This document shows positions 7,715-15,655 of a stretch of DNA of 18,407 bases, one piece after another. Under the pieces are notes generated by a model. That model was given only the letters and a program-made list of their open reading frames with translations, had not been told where the DNA came from and did no database searches. Position numbers and translations under genes: made by a program. Position 1 is the stretch's first letter, and each line of letters opens with the position of its first letter. Source of the stretch: DATARH01 sp035504075 (lineage in GTDB: Bacteria > Pseudomonadota > Alphaproteobacteria > ATCC43930 > CGMCC-115725); assembly GCA_035504075.1 (NCBI GenBank), contig DATJSO010000153.1, positions 1 to 18,407 of the forward strand. Reading direction: 5' to 3'.

Positions 7715-10369
7715 ATGACCGTCGTTTCGCTTGCCGCGCATCGCACCGCCGCCCTGCGGACGCCGGACGAGCCGCGCCCGCTCGGCCCGGTTGAGGCGAT
7801 AGCAGAGCTGCCACCGGACGCGCTCGTCGAGGCGCCGCCGACCGGCCCCGTTCGGGTACACGGCAAGTTCTTCTTTGCCGGCGAGGCGAAGCATTTTGTC
7901 CGCGGCGTCACCTATGGCCCGTTCGCCGTCGGCAGCCACGGCGCGCAATTCCCCGAGCGCGCCGTCGTCGAGCGCGATCTGGCGCTGATGCGCGGTGCCG
8001 CAATCAACACCCTGCGCACCTTCACGGTGCCGCCGGCATGGCTGCTCGATCTCGCACAGGCGGCCGGCCTCAAAGTGCTGGTCGGGTTGCCGTGGACGCA
8101 GCACGTGGCGTTTCTCGACAGCGCCGTCATCAAGCGCGAGATCCGCGCCATGGTGACGGCCGGCGTGCAGGCATGCGGCCGCCATCCGGCGGTCTTCGCC
8201 TACCTCGTCGGCAACGAGATCCCGCCGGACATGATCCGCTGGCACGGCGCCGATTCTGTGCGGGCCTTTTTGCAGGAGCTGGTCGGGCTGGTGCGGCGCG
8301 AGCATCCGGGCGCGCTCGTCAGCTACGCCAACTTTCCATCGACCGAATATCTCTCGGTCGATTTCGTCGATTTCCTGTGCTTCAACGTCTACCTGCACGA
8401 CGCGGACGCGTTCCGCCGATATATCGCGCGGCTGCACAACCTGGCGGTCGATAAGCCGCTTGTGCTGACCGAGTTCGGCATCGATTCGCTGCGCCACGGC
8501 GACGACATCCAGGCCGCGACGCTCGATTGGCAGGTGCGGACCGCGTTTGCTGCCGGGGTCGCCGGCACCTTCGTGTTTGCCTGGACCGACGAATGGTTTA
8601 CCGGCGGGCACCAGATCGAGGATTGGGCATTCGGGCTGGTCGATCGCGAGCGGCGGGCAAAACCGGCGCTTGCCGCCGTCGCGGGCCGCTATGGCGCCGC
8701 CCTGCCGCCGCCGTTGCCGTGCTCGCCGCGGGTCTCGGTCGTTGTGTGCGCCTACAACGCCGAGCGTACGATGGAAGCGTGCCTCGCCTCGCTCCAGGCC
8801 CTGCATTACCCGGATTACGAGGTCATCGTCGTCAATGACGGCTCGACGGATCGCACGCTGGCGATCGCCGAGCGGTTTCCGTATTGCCGGATCATCAGCC
8901 AGGAGAACAAGGGCCTCAGCGTGGCGCGCAACGTCGGCGCCGCCGCCGCGACCGGCGAGATCGTCGCATATACCGACAGCGATTGCGTCGCCGACCCGGA
9001 CTGGCTGAGCTATCTCGTTTCGCGCATGGAAGATGGCGGGCTGGCCGCCTGCGGCGGTCCGAACTTTCCGCCGCCCGAGGATTCGCTCGTGCCGTCCGCG
9101 GTTGCGGTGTCGCCGGGCGGCCCGACGCATGTGCTGATCAGCGACGAGGTGGCCGAGCACATCGCCGGCTGCAACATGGCCTTCCGCCGTGACGCGCTGC
9201 TCGCGTTGGGCGGCTTCGACGCGGTCTACCGCGCTGCCGGCGACGATGTCGACATCTGCTGGCGCTTCCAGGATGCCGGCTACGCGATCGGCTTCAGCCC
9301 GGCGGCGATCGTGTGGCATTTCCGCCGCAACACGGTGAAGGCCTACCTCAACCAGCAGCGCGGCTACGGCAAGGCCGAAGCCCTCGTCTATGCCAAACAT
9401 CCGTTCCGCTTCAACCTGTTCGGCCAGGCGAAATGGCTGGGACGCATCTACGGCGATCTGTCGGCGGCTCTCTTGTTGTCGCGCAAGCCGGTCATCTATT
9501 CGGGGACGTTCGGCCGTGGCCTGTTCCAGACGATGTACGAGCCGCCCTCGTCGTTGACCTCGGTTCTGCCGCTGACCTTCGAATGGAGCGTCGCCGCGCT
9601 CGTGCTGGCCGTTGCCGGCATCCTCGCCGGTGGCTGGTGGTGGCTTCTCGCGGTGCCGCAACTGGCAACCTGGGCGATGTGCGTCAACGGCGCCTTGAAA
9701 GCGCCGATCGACAAGCGCTTCTCCGGGATCAAGGCACGCGCGCTGGTTGCGCTGCTGATCTATCTCGGGCCGCTGGTGCGCGGCTGGGAGCGTCTCAAGT
9801 GGCGCTTTCGAACGATACAGACGCACGATCACGTCCGCCTCGCGTCGATCGAACAGCGCGCGCACATCGCCTGGGCCGCGCGGACCTTCACGCTGTCCTA
9901 TTGGAACGAGGGCGCCGCCGAGAAAGAAGCATTGCTCGGCGGACTGATGGATTTTCTCCTGCCGCTCAAATATTTCGTCGTCGCCGACACCGGTTGGAGC
10001 AAGTGGGACCTGAAGATCTCCCGTGGTCTTTGGAGCCGCGCCCTCGTTACCGTCGTTGCCGAAAACCACGGCGGCGACAAGCGCCTGATACGGGTGCGCT
10101 GCGCGATGCGCACCTCAAGCCTCGCGCGCATGCTGGTGCGGGGTTATGCGGTGGTGCTGGCCGCCGGCCTGATCTGCGGTTCGCCGGTCGCGGCGCTGGC
10201 CATTCTGGCGGTCGGGGGCGCCCACTTGGCGCTGATCGGCGCCCGCGTCGCGATGTTCGGCCGGCTCATGCACCGCATCATCGAAACCGTCGCGCGCCAG
10301 GTCGGCCTGCTGCCGGCCGAGCCGATCGCGGCGCCGGCATTGTCGATGGGCCGCGGCCGGACCGTTTGA
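7715..10369 (+). CDS. Bifunctional glycoside hydrolase (GH-A-like) and GT2 membrane glycosyltransferase
   Basis: An 884-residue fusion. Residues about 50-330 form a TIM-barrel hydrolase-like domain (RGVTYGPF; LVGNEIP with acid/base Glu168; VLTEFGIDS with nucleophile Glu253), the arrangement of clan GH-A enzymes. Residues about 339-560 are a GT2 domain: VSVVVCAYNAERT, VNDGSTDRT, the metal-binding DSD at 421-423, GCNMAFRRDALL and DDVDICWRF at 510-518. Membrane helices follow at about 622-660 and 675-690; then a soluble segment (about 690-805) and a last hydrophobic region (about 809-850). There is no N-terminal signal peptide, so both catalytic domains should face the cytosol. ATG 7715 is preceded by cggaag; an upstream start at 7643 is less likely. 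The stop overlaps the ABC exporter start, so both proteins probably make and export one glycan. The sugar and linkage are unknown. Confidence 0.88.
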   Translation: MTVVSLAAHRTAALRTPDEPRPLGPVEAIAELPPDALVEAPPTGPVRVHGKFFFAGEAKHFVRGVTYGPFAVGSHGAQFPERAVVERDLALMRGAAINTLRTFTVPPAWLLDLAQAAGLKVLVGLPWTQHVAFLDSAVIKREIRAMVTAGVQACGRHPAVFAYLVGNEIPPDMIRWHGADSVRAFLQELVGLVRREHPGALVSYANFPSTEYLSVDFVDFLCFNVYLHDADAFRRYIARLHNLAVDKPLVLTEFGIDSLRHGDDIQAATLDWQVRTAFAAGVAGTFVFAWTDEWFTGGHQIEDWAFGLVDRERRAKPALAAVAGRYGAALPPPLPCSPRVSVVVCAYNAERTMEACLASLQALHYPDYEVIVVNDGSTDRTLAIAERFPYCRIISQENKGLSVARNVGAAAATGEIVAYTDSDCVADPDWLSYLVSRMEDGGLAACGGPNFPPPEDSLVPSAVAVSPGGPTHVLISDEVAEHIAGCNMAFRRDALLALGGFDAVYRAAGDDVDICWRFQDAGYAIGFSPAAIVWHFRRNTVKAYLNQQRGYGKAEALVYAKHPFRFNLFGQAKWLGRIYGDLSAALLLSRKPVIYSGTFGRGLFQTMYEPPSSLTSVLPLTFEWSVAALVLAVAGILAGGWWWLLAVPQLATWAMCVNGALKAPIDKRFSGIKARALVALLIYLGPLVRGWERLKWRFRTIQTHDHVRLASIEQRAHIAWAARTFTLSYWNEGAAEKEALLGGLMDFLLPLKYFVVADTGWSKWDLKISRGLWSRALVTVVAENHGGDKRLIRVRCAMRTSSLARMLVRGYAVVLAAGLICGSPVAALAILAVGGAHLALIGARVAMFGRLMHRIIETVARQVGLLPAEPIAAPALSMGRGRTV

Positions 10370-12159
10370 TGATCCGCAAGTTCTGGCCATACCTGCAGGC
10401 GCATCGGGGGCCGGTGCTGTGGGCGCTGGCGCAGGTATTTCTCGCTGCCGGCTTTGAGTTGTTGAAACCGTGGCCGCTGCAGATCGTCATCGACTACGTG
10501 CTGGGCGGCAGGCGGCCGCCGCCGGGCGTGCTCGCCGCATTCTTGTCGATGCCGAAGCCTTGGCTGCTGCTCGCCGCCTGCGCCGGCATCGTCGCCGTCA
10601 ATCTGGCGGCCGGCACGATGACGTTTTGGCACAACTACACGACAATTCGCGTCGGCCAGAGCATGGTCAATGCATTGCGCGGCGATCTCTACGCGCACCT
10701 GCAGCGGCTCTCGCTTGCCTATCACGGCCGCCAACGGGTCGGCGACCTGATGTACCGCATCACCGCCGACAGCTTTGCCGTCCAGACGATGGTCATGAAC
10801 GGGGCGCTGCCGATCCTGTCGGCGACGATCCTGCTGTTCGGCATGGTTTTCGTGCTGTTGCCGATGGATCCGCTGCTGACGGCGCTGGCATTGTCGATCG
10901 TGCCGGCGCTGTTCGTGCTGATCGCGCGCTTCAACCGCAAGATCGTCGCGGTCGCGACCGAGGTGCGCGACCTCGACAGCCGGGTCTATTCGCTCGTGCA
11001 GTGGGGCATGGCGGCGATCAAGATCGTGCAGGCCTTCACGAAGGAAGAGGAGGAGCACCGCCGCTTCATGGGCGCCAGCCGCGACAGCCTGCGCGCGACG
11101 CTGCGTCTTTATAACTGGCAGACGCTCTATTCCGGCCTCGTCAATGTCATCGTCGCGGCGGGGACGGCGATCGTCGTTTATGCCGGCGCGCGGGCGGTGC
11201 TGTCGGGCCGGTTGACGCTCGGCGAACTGCTCGTCTTCGTCGCCTATCTCGCGCAACTCTATGCGCCGATCAACCAGATCACGCAGAGCTGGAGCCTCAT
11301 CGCCGGCGCGCGGGTCGGCGCAACCCGCGTCTTCGAGGTGCTTGATACCGAAGCCGACCTGAAAAGCGGCGGGCGCCAGTTTCCGCCGCGCGGCGCGCGC
11401 GGCGATATCGCCTGGCGCGGCGTCGGCTTCCGCTATCGCCCGGCTTCGCCCGTGCTGCGCCATATCGATCTTGCGGTCGCGGCGGGAGAGAAGATTGCGA
11501 TCGTCGGGCCGACCGGCGCCGGCAAGTCGACATTGCTCGGCCTTGTGCCGCGCTTTTTCGACCCCGCGCAGGGCAGCGTTACGCTCGACGGCATCGATCT
11601 GCGCGAGTACGCGCTGCCGGCGCTGCGCCGGCAGATTGCGATGGTGTTGCAGCCGCCGCTGATCTTCCCGTTGTCGGTCAGCGACAACATTGCCTATGGC
11701 CGGCCGGGCGCCGATTATGCCGCAATTGAACAGGCGGCGCGGCTCGCGCGCATCGATGGTGTCATCGCCGCGCTGCCGCAGGGCTACGGCACGCTGCTCG
11801 GCGAGGCAGGGGCGGCGCTCTCGGAGGGGGAGAAACAGCGCATTACGATCGCCCGCGCCGTGCTGCGCGACGCGCCGATCCTGATTCTCGACGAGCCGAC
11901 CTCGGCGCTTGACGTCCATACCGAGGCGCTCGTCATGCAGGCGATCGAAACGCTGATGCGCGGCCGCACGACGCTGATTATTGCGCATCGGCTGTCAACG
12001 GTGCGCAATTGCGACCGGATCGTCGTGCTGAGCGACGGGGCGGTCGCCGAACAGGGCACTTTCGCCGATCTGCTGCATCGCGGCGGCCTGTTCGCCGAGT
12101 TCTACCGTACCCAGTTCGCCGGCAGCGAGGCGGGCCGCGGACTGCCGGTACCGGCCTGA
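10369..12159 (+). CDS. ABC exporter, fused permease and ATPase (MsbA/NdvA-like)
   Basis: A 596-residue half-transporter with an N-terminal membrane domain (about 1-310, helices such as LLLAACAGIVAVNLA and ILSATILLFGMVFVLL) and a C-terminal ATPase. Walker A is GPTGAGKST (Lys386), the Q-loop lies in MVLQPPLIFPLSVSDNI, Walker B is LILDEP (Asp508, Glu509) and the switch His540 is in IIAHRLST. The signature reads LSEGEKQR (484-491) rather than LSGGQ. It should work as a homodimer in the inner membrane. The ATG at 10369 shares its A with the upstream TGA (TGATG), so translation is coupled to the glycosyltransferase. That pairing suggests export of the glycan it makes, by analogy with NdvA/ChvA cyclic-glucan export; this is inference. 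The frame is open upstream to 9313 inside the neighbour, but that extension is not real. Confidence 0.93.
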   Translation: MIRKFWPYLQAHRGPVLWALAQVFLAAGFELLKPWPLQIVIDYVLGGRRPPPGVLAAFLSMPKPWLLLAACAGIVAVNLAAGTMTFWHNYTTIRVGQSMVNALRGDLYAHLQRLSLAYHGRQRVGDLMYRITADSFAVQTMVMNGALPILSATILLFGMVFVLLPMDPLLTALALSIVPALFVLIARFNRKIVAVATEVRDLDSRVYSLVQWGMAAIKIVQAFTKEEEEHRRFMGASRDSLRATLRLYNWQTLYSGLVNVIVAAGTAIVVYAGARAVLSGRLTLGELLVFVAYLAQLYAPINQITQSWSLIAGARVGATRVFEVLDTEADLKSGGRQFPPRGARGDIAWRGVGFRYRPASPVLRHIDLAVAAGEKIAIVGPTGAGKSTLLGLVPRFFDPAQGSVTLDGIDLREYALPALRRQIAMVLQPPLIFPLSVSDNIAYGRPGADYAAIEQAARLARIDGVIAALPQGYGTLLGEAGAALSEGEKQRITIARAVLRDAPILILDEPTSALDVHTEALVMQAIETLMRGRTTLIIAHRLSTVRNCDRIVVLSDGAVAEQGTFADLLHRGGLFAEFYRTQFAGSEAGRGLPVPA

Positions 12160-12163
12160 GGAG

Positions 12164-12181
12164 CGTTGCCGATGGGCAACG
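12164..12181 (+). terminator. Hairpin directly after the ABC exporter gene
   Basis: CGTTGCC (12164-12170) and GGCAACG (12175-12181) form a perfect 7-bp stem with a GATG loop, beginning 5 bases after the exporter stop. It is well placed to end the glycan operon transcript, but only scattered T residues follow, so it is not a classic intrinsic terminator. Confidence 0.45.
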
Positions 12182-12638
12182 TCGTGTTGCCTAAATGTCG
12201 CCGGCGTTGCCTCCGCACACCCTGAATTCGCCAGTCCGCCCGGTGCAGGCGTGGCGGCGCCGTCAATACATCTGCAATATATGGACTGACGGCGGCTGAT
12301 CCCAGCAATCACCGCGTCAGGACTTCATTTTTATGCTTGTTTTATCATTGGCGTTGAATTGAGGTCTTGCCGCGGCGGGATGGGGCGCTTCCGGATATAC
12401 AGCTCGGAAATTCACCGCAGGCGAGATTTGCTGTTGCGCGACCTGCATTAACCGACTAGGCTTAAGGGCATTGGGGGATGCCGCGCGCCGTCGATGCGGG
12501 GCGGAGAAGCGGTGGCTCATTCGAGACCGCCCGTTTCTGAAGCAGTTGGCGACGACATCACCGCGGGATCTAGGTCGCAGCCTGGCCGGGCCTCGGGTTC
12601 GGCAACTACGGCGCGGCGCGTGCGCGGGGGGTTGTGGA
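12182..12638 (+). other. Long intergenic region before the M23 gene
   Basis: About 460 bp with no ORF I trust. It has an AT-rich patch (about 12325-12365), unusual for this GC-rich window. It also holds a possible sigma-70-type promoter: TTGCGC (12434-12439), a 17-bp spacer and TAGGCT (12457-12462). A weak 5-bp hairpin with a G-rich loop (12467-12482) follows. If the promoter is real, the M23 transcript would have a leader of roughly 170 bases. The open frame from 12471 has no recognisable protein content before 12639. Confidence 0.4.
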
Positions 12639-14024
12639 TTGACCGATCTGTTGCGCTGGGGAACCTCGCTTTTTCCTGAATCGACCCGGTTTGACCGTCT
12701 CGGGCTGTTTGCGGGCATGTTGGCCGATCGGCGCAGCGTGCTGCTCGGCACGGCGGCCGCCATCGGCCTCGCCGTCTCGTTCGGGCTCGGCATTGTCTAC
12801 ATCGACCACGAGCGGGTCGCCGCGGCACAGGCAGCAGCGGTGGCGCGCGAAGAGCGCGCCAATGCCGACTTGCAGGATTCGCTGGCGCAATTGCGCGACG
12901 AAGTCGGCGCGACGAACCAGACGCTGCGGCTGGCGGAAGGACAGATCGCGGCGTTGAGCCGGCAGGTCAGGCAGCAGGCGACAGCCTCGGCGCAGGCGGC
13001 AGATTCGAAAACCGACCGGATCGCGCAACTGGCGCAGGCGCTCGACCAGGCGCAGCATGAATTGCGGCTGACCGAAGCGCAGCGCGCCACCCTGCTGGCG
13101 CGCCTCAGTATGGCGCAGACGAAGCGGACGCGGCAGCAGGCGGCGTCCGAACAATGGCAGCAGAAGGTCGGGGAACTGACGACCGATCGCGACCGCGCGG
13201 CGCGGGAACGCGACGAACTGCGCGCCCGCATGAAGCAGCTCCAGCAGAAACTGTCGTTGCGATCGGGACAGGCCGGTCGGCTTGCGGCGACGGCGCCTGA
13301 AACCGCGCAGCGGCAGGTCGCGGTCATCGTACCGGGCCGGGCTCCCATCATCGCCGCCGAGCGGCCGGCCGCGGAAGGCGAGCGGGCTGAAGCGGCGCGT
13401 CCGTCGTCGGACGCGGCCGGACCGGTCGCCGCCGGAAGGTTGGCGGAAGTCGAGCGTGTGCTGGCCTCCGCCGGTGTCGATGTCAAACGCCTGTTCGCCG
13501 ACTTCGGCAACAAATCGGGCCTCGGCGGTCCGTTTGTGCCGGTTTCGGGCGGCGCAATGGCGAACCGCGTCAGCCTTGTCAAGCTTGCGGCGCTGCCGGG
13601 CCTGTTGAAGTCGCTGCCGACCGGCGCGCCGATGTACAATTATCGCGAGACAAGCCCGTTCGGCGAGCGCAGCGATCCGTTCAACGGCCGGCTCGCGTTC
13701 CATCCGGGCATCGATCTGGCGGCGCCGTACGGCACGCCGATCTATGCGACGGCCGCCGGCGTCGTGACGTTTGCCGGCTGGTCCGGCGGCTACGGCAAGA
13801 TCGTCGAGATCAACCACGGCGACGGCATCGTCACCCGCTATGGCCATCTGGCGCGCTATACCGTGCTGGTTGGCGAGCATGTCGCAAAGGGCGCCCAGAT
13901 CGGCTACGAGGGTTCGACGGGGCGTAGCACCGGGCCGCACGTCATCTACGAGATCGATGTCAACGGCGAACCGCAGGATCCGGCCAAGTTCATGAGCCTC
14001 GCTGGGCTGCTGCGGAACAGCTGA
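12639..14024 (+). CDS. Membrane-anchored coiled-coil M23/LytM-domain protein, probably with an altered metal site
   Basis: With a TTG start at 12639 the protein has 461 residues. It has one membrane helix (about 33-52, in LLGTAAAIGLAVSFGLGIVY), a long Gln/Ala/Arg-rich coiled coil (about 55-215), a Pro/Ala linker, and a C-terminal LytM/peptidase M23 domain (about 325-455). Domain motifs are FHPGIDLAAP (His355, Asp359), GYGKIVEINHGDG, RYGHLARY (His403) and GPHVIYEI (His434). Active enzymes have HxH in the last motif; here the second His, a zinc ligand, is Ile436. The fold and order resemble EnvC/NlpD-like or MepM-like cell-wall hydrolases acting in the periplasm. TTG 12639 has a G-rich ribosome site; ATG 12717 is the alternative and would drop 26 residues. 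It is either a weak peptidase or an amidase activator. Confidence 0.82.
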   Translation: MTDLLRWGTSLFPESTRFDRLGLFAGMLADRRSVLLGTAAAIGLAVSFGLGIVYIDHERVAAAQAAAVAREERANADLQDSLAQLRDEVGATNQTLRLAEGQIAALSRQVRQQATASAQAADSKTDRIAQLAQALDQAQHELRLTEAQRATLLARLSMAQTKRTRQQAASEQWQQKVGELTTDRDRAARERDELRARMKQLQQKLSLRSGQAGRLAATAPETAQRQVAVIVPGRAPIIAAERPAAEGERAEAARPSSDAAGPVAAGRLAEVERVLASAGVDVKRLFADFGNKSGLGGPFVPVSGGAMANRVSLVKLAALPGLLKSLPTGAPMYNYRETSPFGERSDPFNGRLAFHPGIDLAAPYGTPIYATAAGVVTFAGWSGGYGKIVEINHGDGIVTRYGHLARYTVLVGEHVAKGAQIGYEGSTGRSTGPHVIYEIDVNGEPQDPAKFMSLAGLLRNS

Positions 14025-14032
14025 CGATTGCG

Positions 14033-14054
14033 GCGGCCGGCGGTTTGCGGCCGC
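14033..14054. terminator. GC-rich hairpin between convergent M23 and serine hydrolase genes
   Basis: GCGGCCG (14033-14039) and CGGCCGC (14048-14054) form a 7-bp stem with an 8-nt loop. It sits in the 35-bp gap between the + strand M23 stop (14024) and the - strand hydrolase stop (14060), the right place for a shared terminator. It has no T-run. Confidence 0.35.
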
Positions 14055-14059
14055 TTGGC

Positions 14060-15163
14060 TTACCGCATCGCGTCGACGACTTGGCGCATGAAGCCGTCGC
14101 GGGCGGCGGGGTCGCTCCAGCGCAGGACCGCGACGAGGTCGTTGTCGGGGTCAACCCACGTCAAATTGCCGCCGGCGCCGCTGGCGCAATAGCTGCTTTC
14201 CGGCGCGCTGGGGTAGAGCCGGCGGCCGGTGTTGAGCCACCATAAAAGCCCGTATTGCGGATACAGCGAGCACGGCTCGCGCATCGTCGCGATCCACGCC
14301 GCAGACAGGATGCGCCGCCCGGCCCACGCGCCGCCGTGCAGCATCAAAAGGCCGATGCGCGCCTGGTCCCGGGCGTGGATGAAGACGCCGCCGCCCCAAT
14401 GCGAGCCGCCCGACACCGATTGCACGCGCGCACCGTCGATCTCGACGTAGGAGTTGCGATAGCCGTGCCACTTCCAGTTCGGCGAAGCGCCGATCGGGTC
14501 CATGACGAATTCGCGGAACACCTCGGGCAGCGGCCGCCGCCACAGGCGCAGCAGCGCCAGCGCCAGCCGGTTGACCCGCACGTCATTGTATTCCCAGAAC
14601 GAGCCGGGTCGCTGCAAGTCGCGGTGCGTGCCCTTTTTGCCGCTCGCCGGCCGGCCGGCGACACTGCGATGGCGATCGATCAGGTCGGGCTTGCCCCACA
14701 ATTCGCCCTGCCATTCCGAGGTTTGCTGCAACAGGTGGCGCCAGGTGATCTGGTCGTTGTGCGGCGGGTCGAAGCCGCCGTCATCGATGGTGCGGCGCAC
14801 CGGTTCGTCGAGGTCCCGCATGATCCCGCGGTCCCACGCCAGGCCGGCGATGATCGACAGATAGCTCTTGGCGACGCTGAAGGTCTGGTCGATCTGCGTC
14901 GTATCGCCCCACTCGGCGACGATGCGCCCGCGGCGTACGACGAGGCCGTTCGGCCCGCCGCGCGGCCGCACCGGCCCCAAGGCCTCGTTCCACGGCGGCT
15001 CCTCGCCGAAATCGTGCGCAACCATATAGGCGAGATCGCGCCGCCACGGCGTCTCATGCGCCGCGGCAAACCGCGCCGCCGCGGTGATCTTGGCCTCGTC
15101 GATGAGACCGGCCTCGGGCCGGCCGCGGTCCCATTCGGGATGGCGGGGCGGGAAATAGGGCAT
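14060..15163 (-). CDS. Beta-lactamase-fold serine hydrolase (class C/esterase-like)
   Basis: A 367-residue protein of the serine beta-lactamase/penicillin-binding-protein fold, family Beta-lactamase (PF00144). The nucleophile motif SxxK is SVAK (Ser96, Lys99) in QTFSVAKSYLSIIAGLAWD. The second motif is WEYNDVRVN, with Tyr192 at the expected place but Asp194 where YxN has Asn. A Gly-rich stretch near the C-terminus (CASGAGGNLTWVDP) likely stands in for the KTG motif. No signal peptide is visible, so it is probably cytosolic and more likely an esterase or amide hydrolase than a resistance enzyme. Start ATG 15163 has a cgagg ribosome site nearby. It converges on the M23 gene and diverges from tatA; no functional link to either is apparent. 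Confidence 0.88.
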   Translation of the reverse strand: MPYFPPRHPEWDRGRPEAGLIDEAKITAAARFAAAHETPWRRDLAYMVAHDFGEEPPWNEALGPVRPRGGPNGLVVRRGRIVAEWGDTTQIDQTFSVAKSYLSIIAGLAWDRGIMRDLDEPVRRTIDDGGFDPPHNDQITWRHLLQQTSEWQGELWGKPDLIDRHRSVAGRPASGKKGTHRDLQRPGSFWEYNDVRVNRLALALLRLWRRPLPEVFREFVMDPIGASPNWKWHGYRNSYVEIDGARVQSVSGGSHWGGGVFIHARDQARIGLLMLHGGAWAGRRILSAAWIATMREPCSLYPQYGLLWWLNTGRRLYPSAPESSYCASGAGGNLTWVDPDNDLVAVLRWSDPAARDGFMRQVVDAMR

Positions 15164-15319
15164 CGTTGGACCTCGCAGGCAGGGTTGACTTTGCCGGCAG
15201 GGCTACGACTTCGTAACCTGCCGCCGCGGGCCGGTCATGAGAAGCGGTCGGCAAGGCAGTCATGCCGTACTGCAAAATCGCTGCGCTCGCGGTGCGTACA
15301 GTTTGTGGGGTTGTTCAAG

Positions 15320-15565
15320 ATGGATTTCATGAGCCCAATACACTGGCTCCTGGTGATCGGCATCGCCGTGCTGCTGTTTGGCGGGCGCGGCAAACTGTCC
15401 GGGATCATGGGCGATTTCGCCAAGGGCATCAAAGCCTTCAAATCGGGTATGAAGGACGACGAAGAGACCCCGGCGCCGGTCGCTCAGGTGGCCCCGCCGC
15501 AGCCCGCGGCCGCGCCGACGGCGGCGGTGCTTGCCGTCGATGAGCGGCCGCGCGAACGCGCCTGA
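15320..15565 (+). CDS. tatA: Sec-independent translocase subunit TatA, copy 1
   Basis: An 81-residue TatA/E-type protein. It has a short N-terminal membrane helix (HWLLVIGIAVLLFG), the hinge with the conserved FG, an amphipathic helix (GKLSGIMGDFAKGIKAFKSG, ending in GMKDD) and a Pro/Ala-rich acidic tail. TatA oligomers form the translocation site for folded proteins carrying twin-arginine signals. The start is ATG 15320 or ATG 15329 (MSPIHW). It is the first of two nearly identical tandem genes. No tatB or tatC lies next to them, unlike the usual tatABC operon, so the core receptor must be elsewhere. A TTGACT hexamer at 15185 might be a -35 element, but I see no matching -10. Confidence 0.92.
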   Translation: MDFMSPIHWLLVIGIAVLLFGGRGKLSGIMGDFAKGIKAFKSGMKDDEETPAPVAQVAPPQPAAAPTAAVLAVDERPRERA

Positions 15566-15655
15566 GCTGCGGCCGGCGCGGTGCGGTCGATTCGGCGAGC
15601 GACGCGCGGCGGAATTTGCTAAGGTACGGGCGCATTCAGTCTTCGGGGTCGTCCG

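Noticed and set aside
7640..10069. 809-residue minus-strand ORF opposite the GH/GT2 fusion
   Set aside because: It is rich in Arg, Gln, Asp and Ala with no motifs, while the plus strand has clear GH-A and GT2 motifs. It is a GC-bias shadow.
9313..10368. Long N-terminal extension of the ABC exporter
   Set aside because: It overlaps the GT2 fusion in another frame and reads as Arg-rich nonsense; the ATG at 10369 starts a normal exporter.
10144..11988. 614-residue minus-strand ORF opposite the ABC exporter
   Set aside because: Low-complexity Arg/Gln/His composition and no motifs, against a fully motif-supported ABC transporter.
12471..12638. N-terminal extension of the M23 protein
   Set aside because: No ribosome site for TTG 12471, and the Arg/Cys/Gly-rich residues look non-coding.
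12606..13940. 444-residue minus-strand ORF opposite the M23 gene
   Set aside because: Arg/Ala/Gln-rich shadow of the coiled-coil region.
15185..15190. TTGACT as a tatA -35 element
   Set aside because: No matching -10 hexamer at 16-18 bp.
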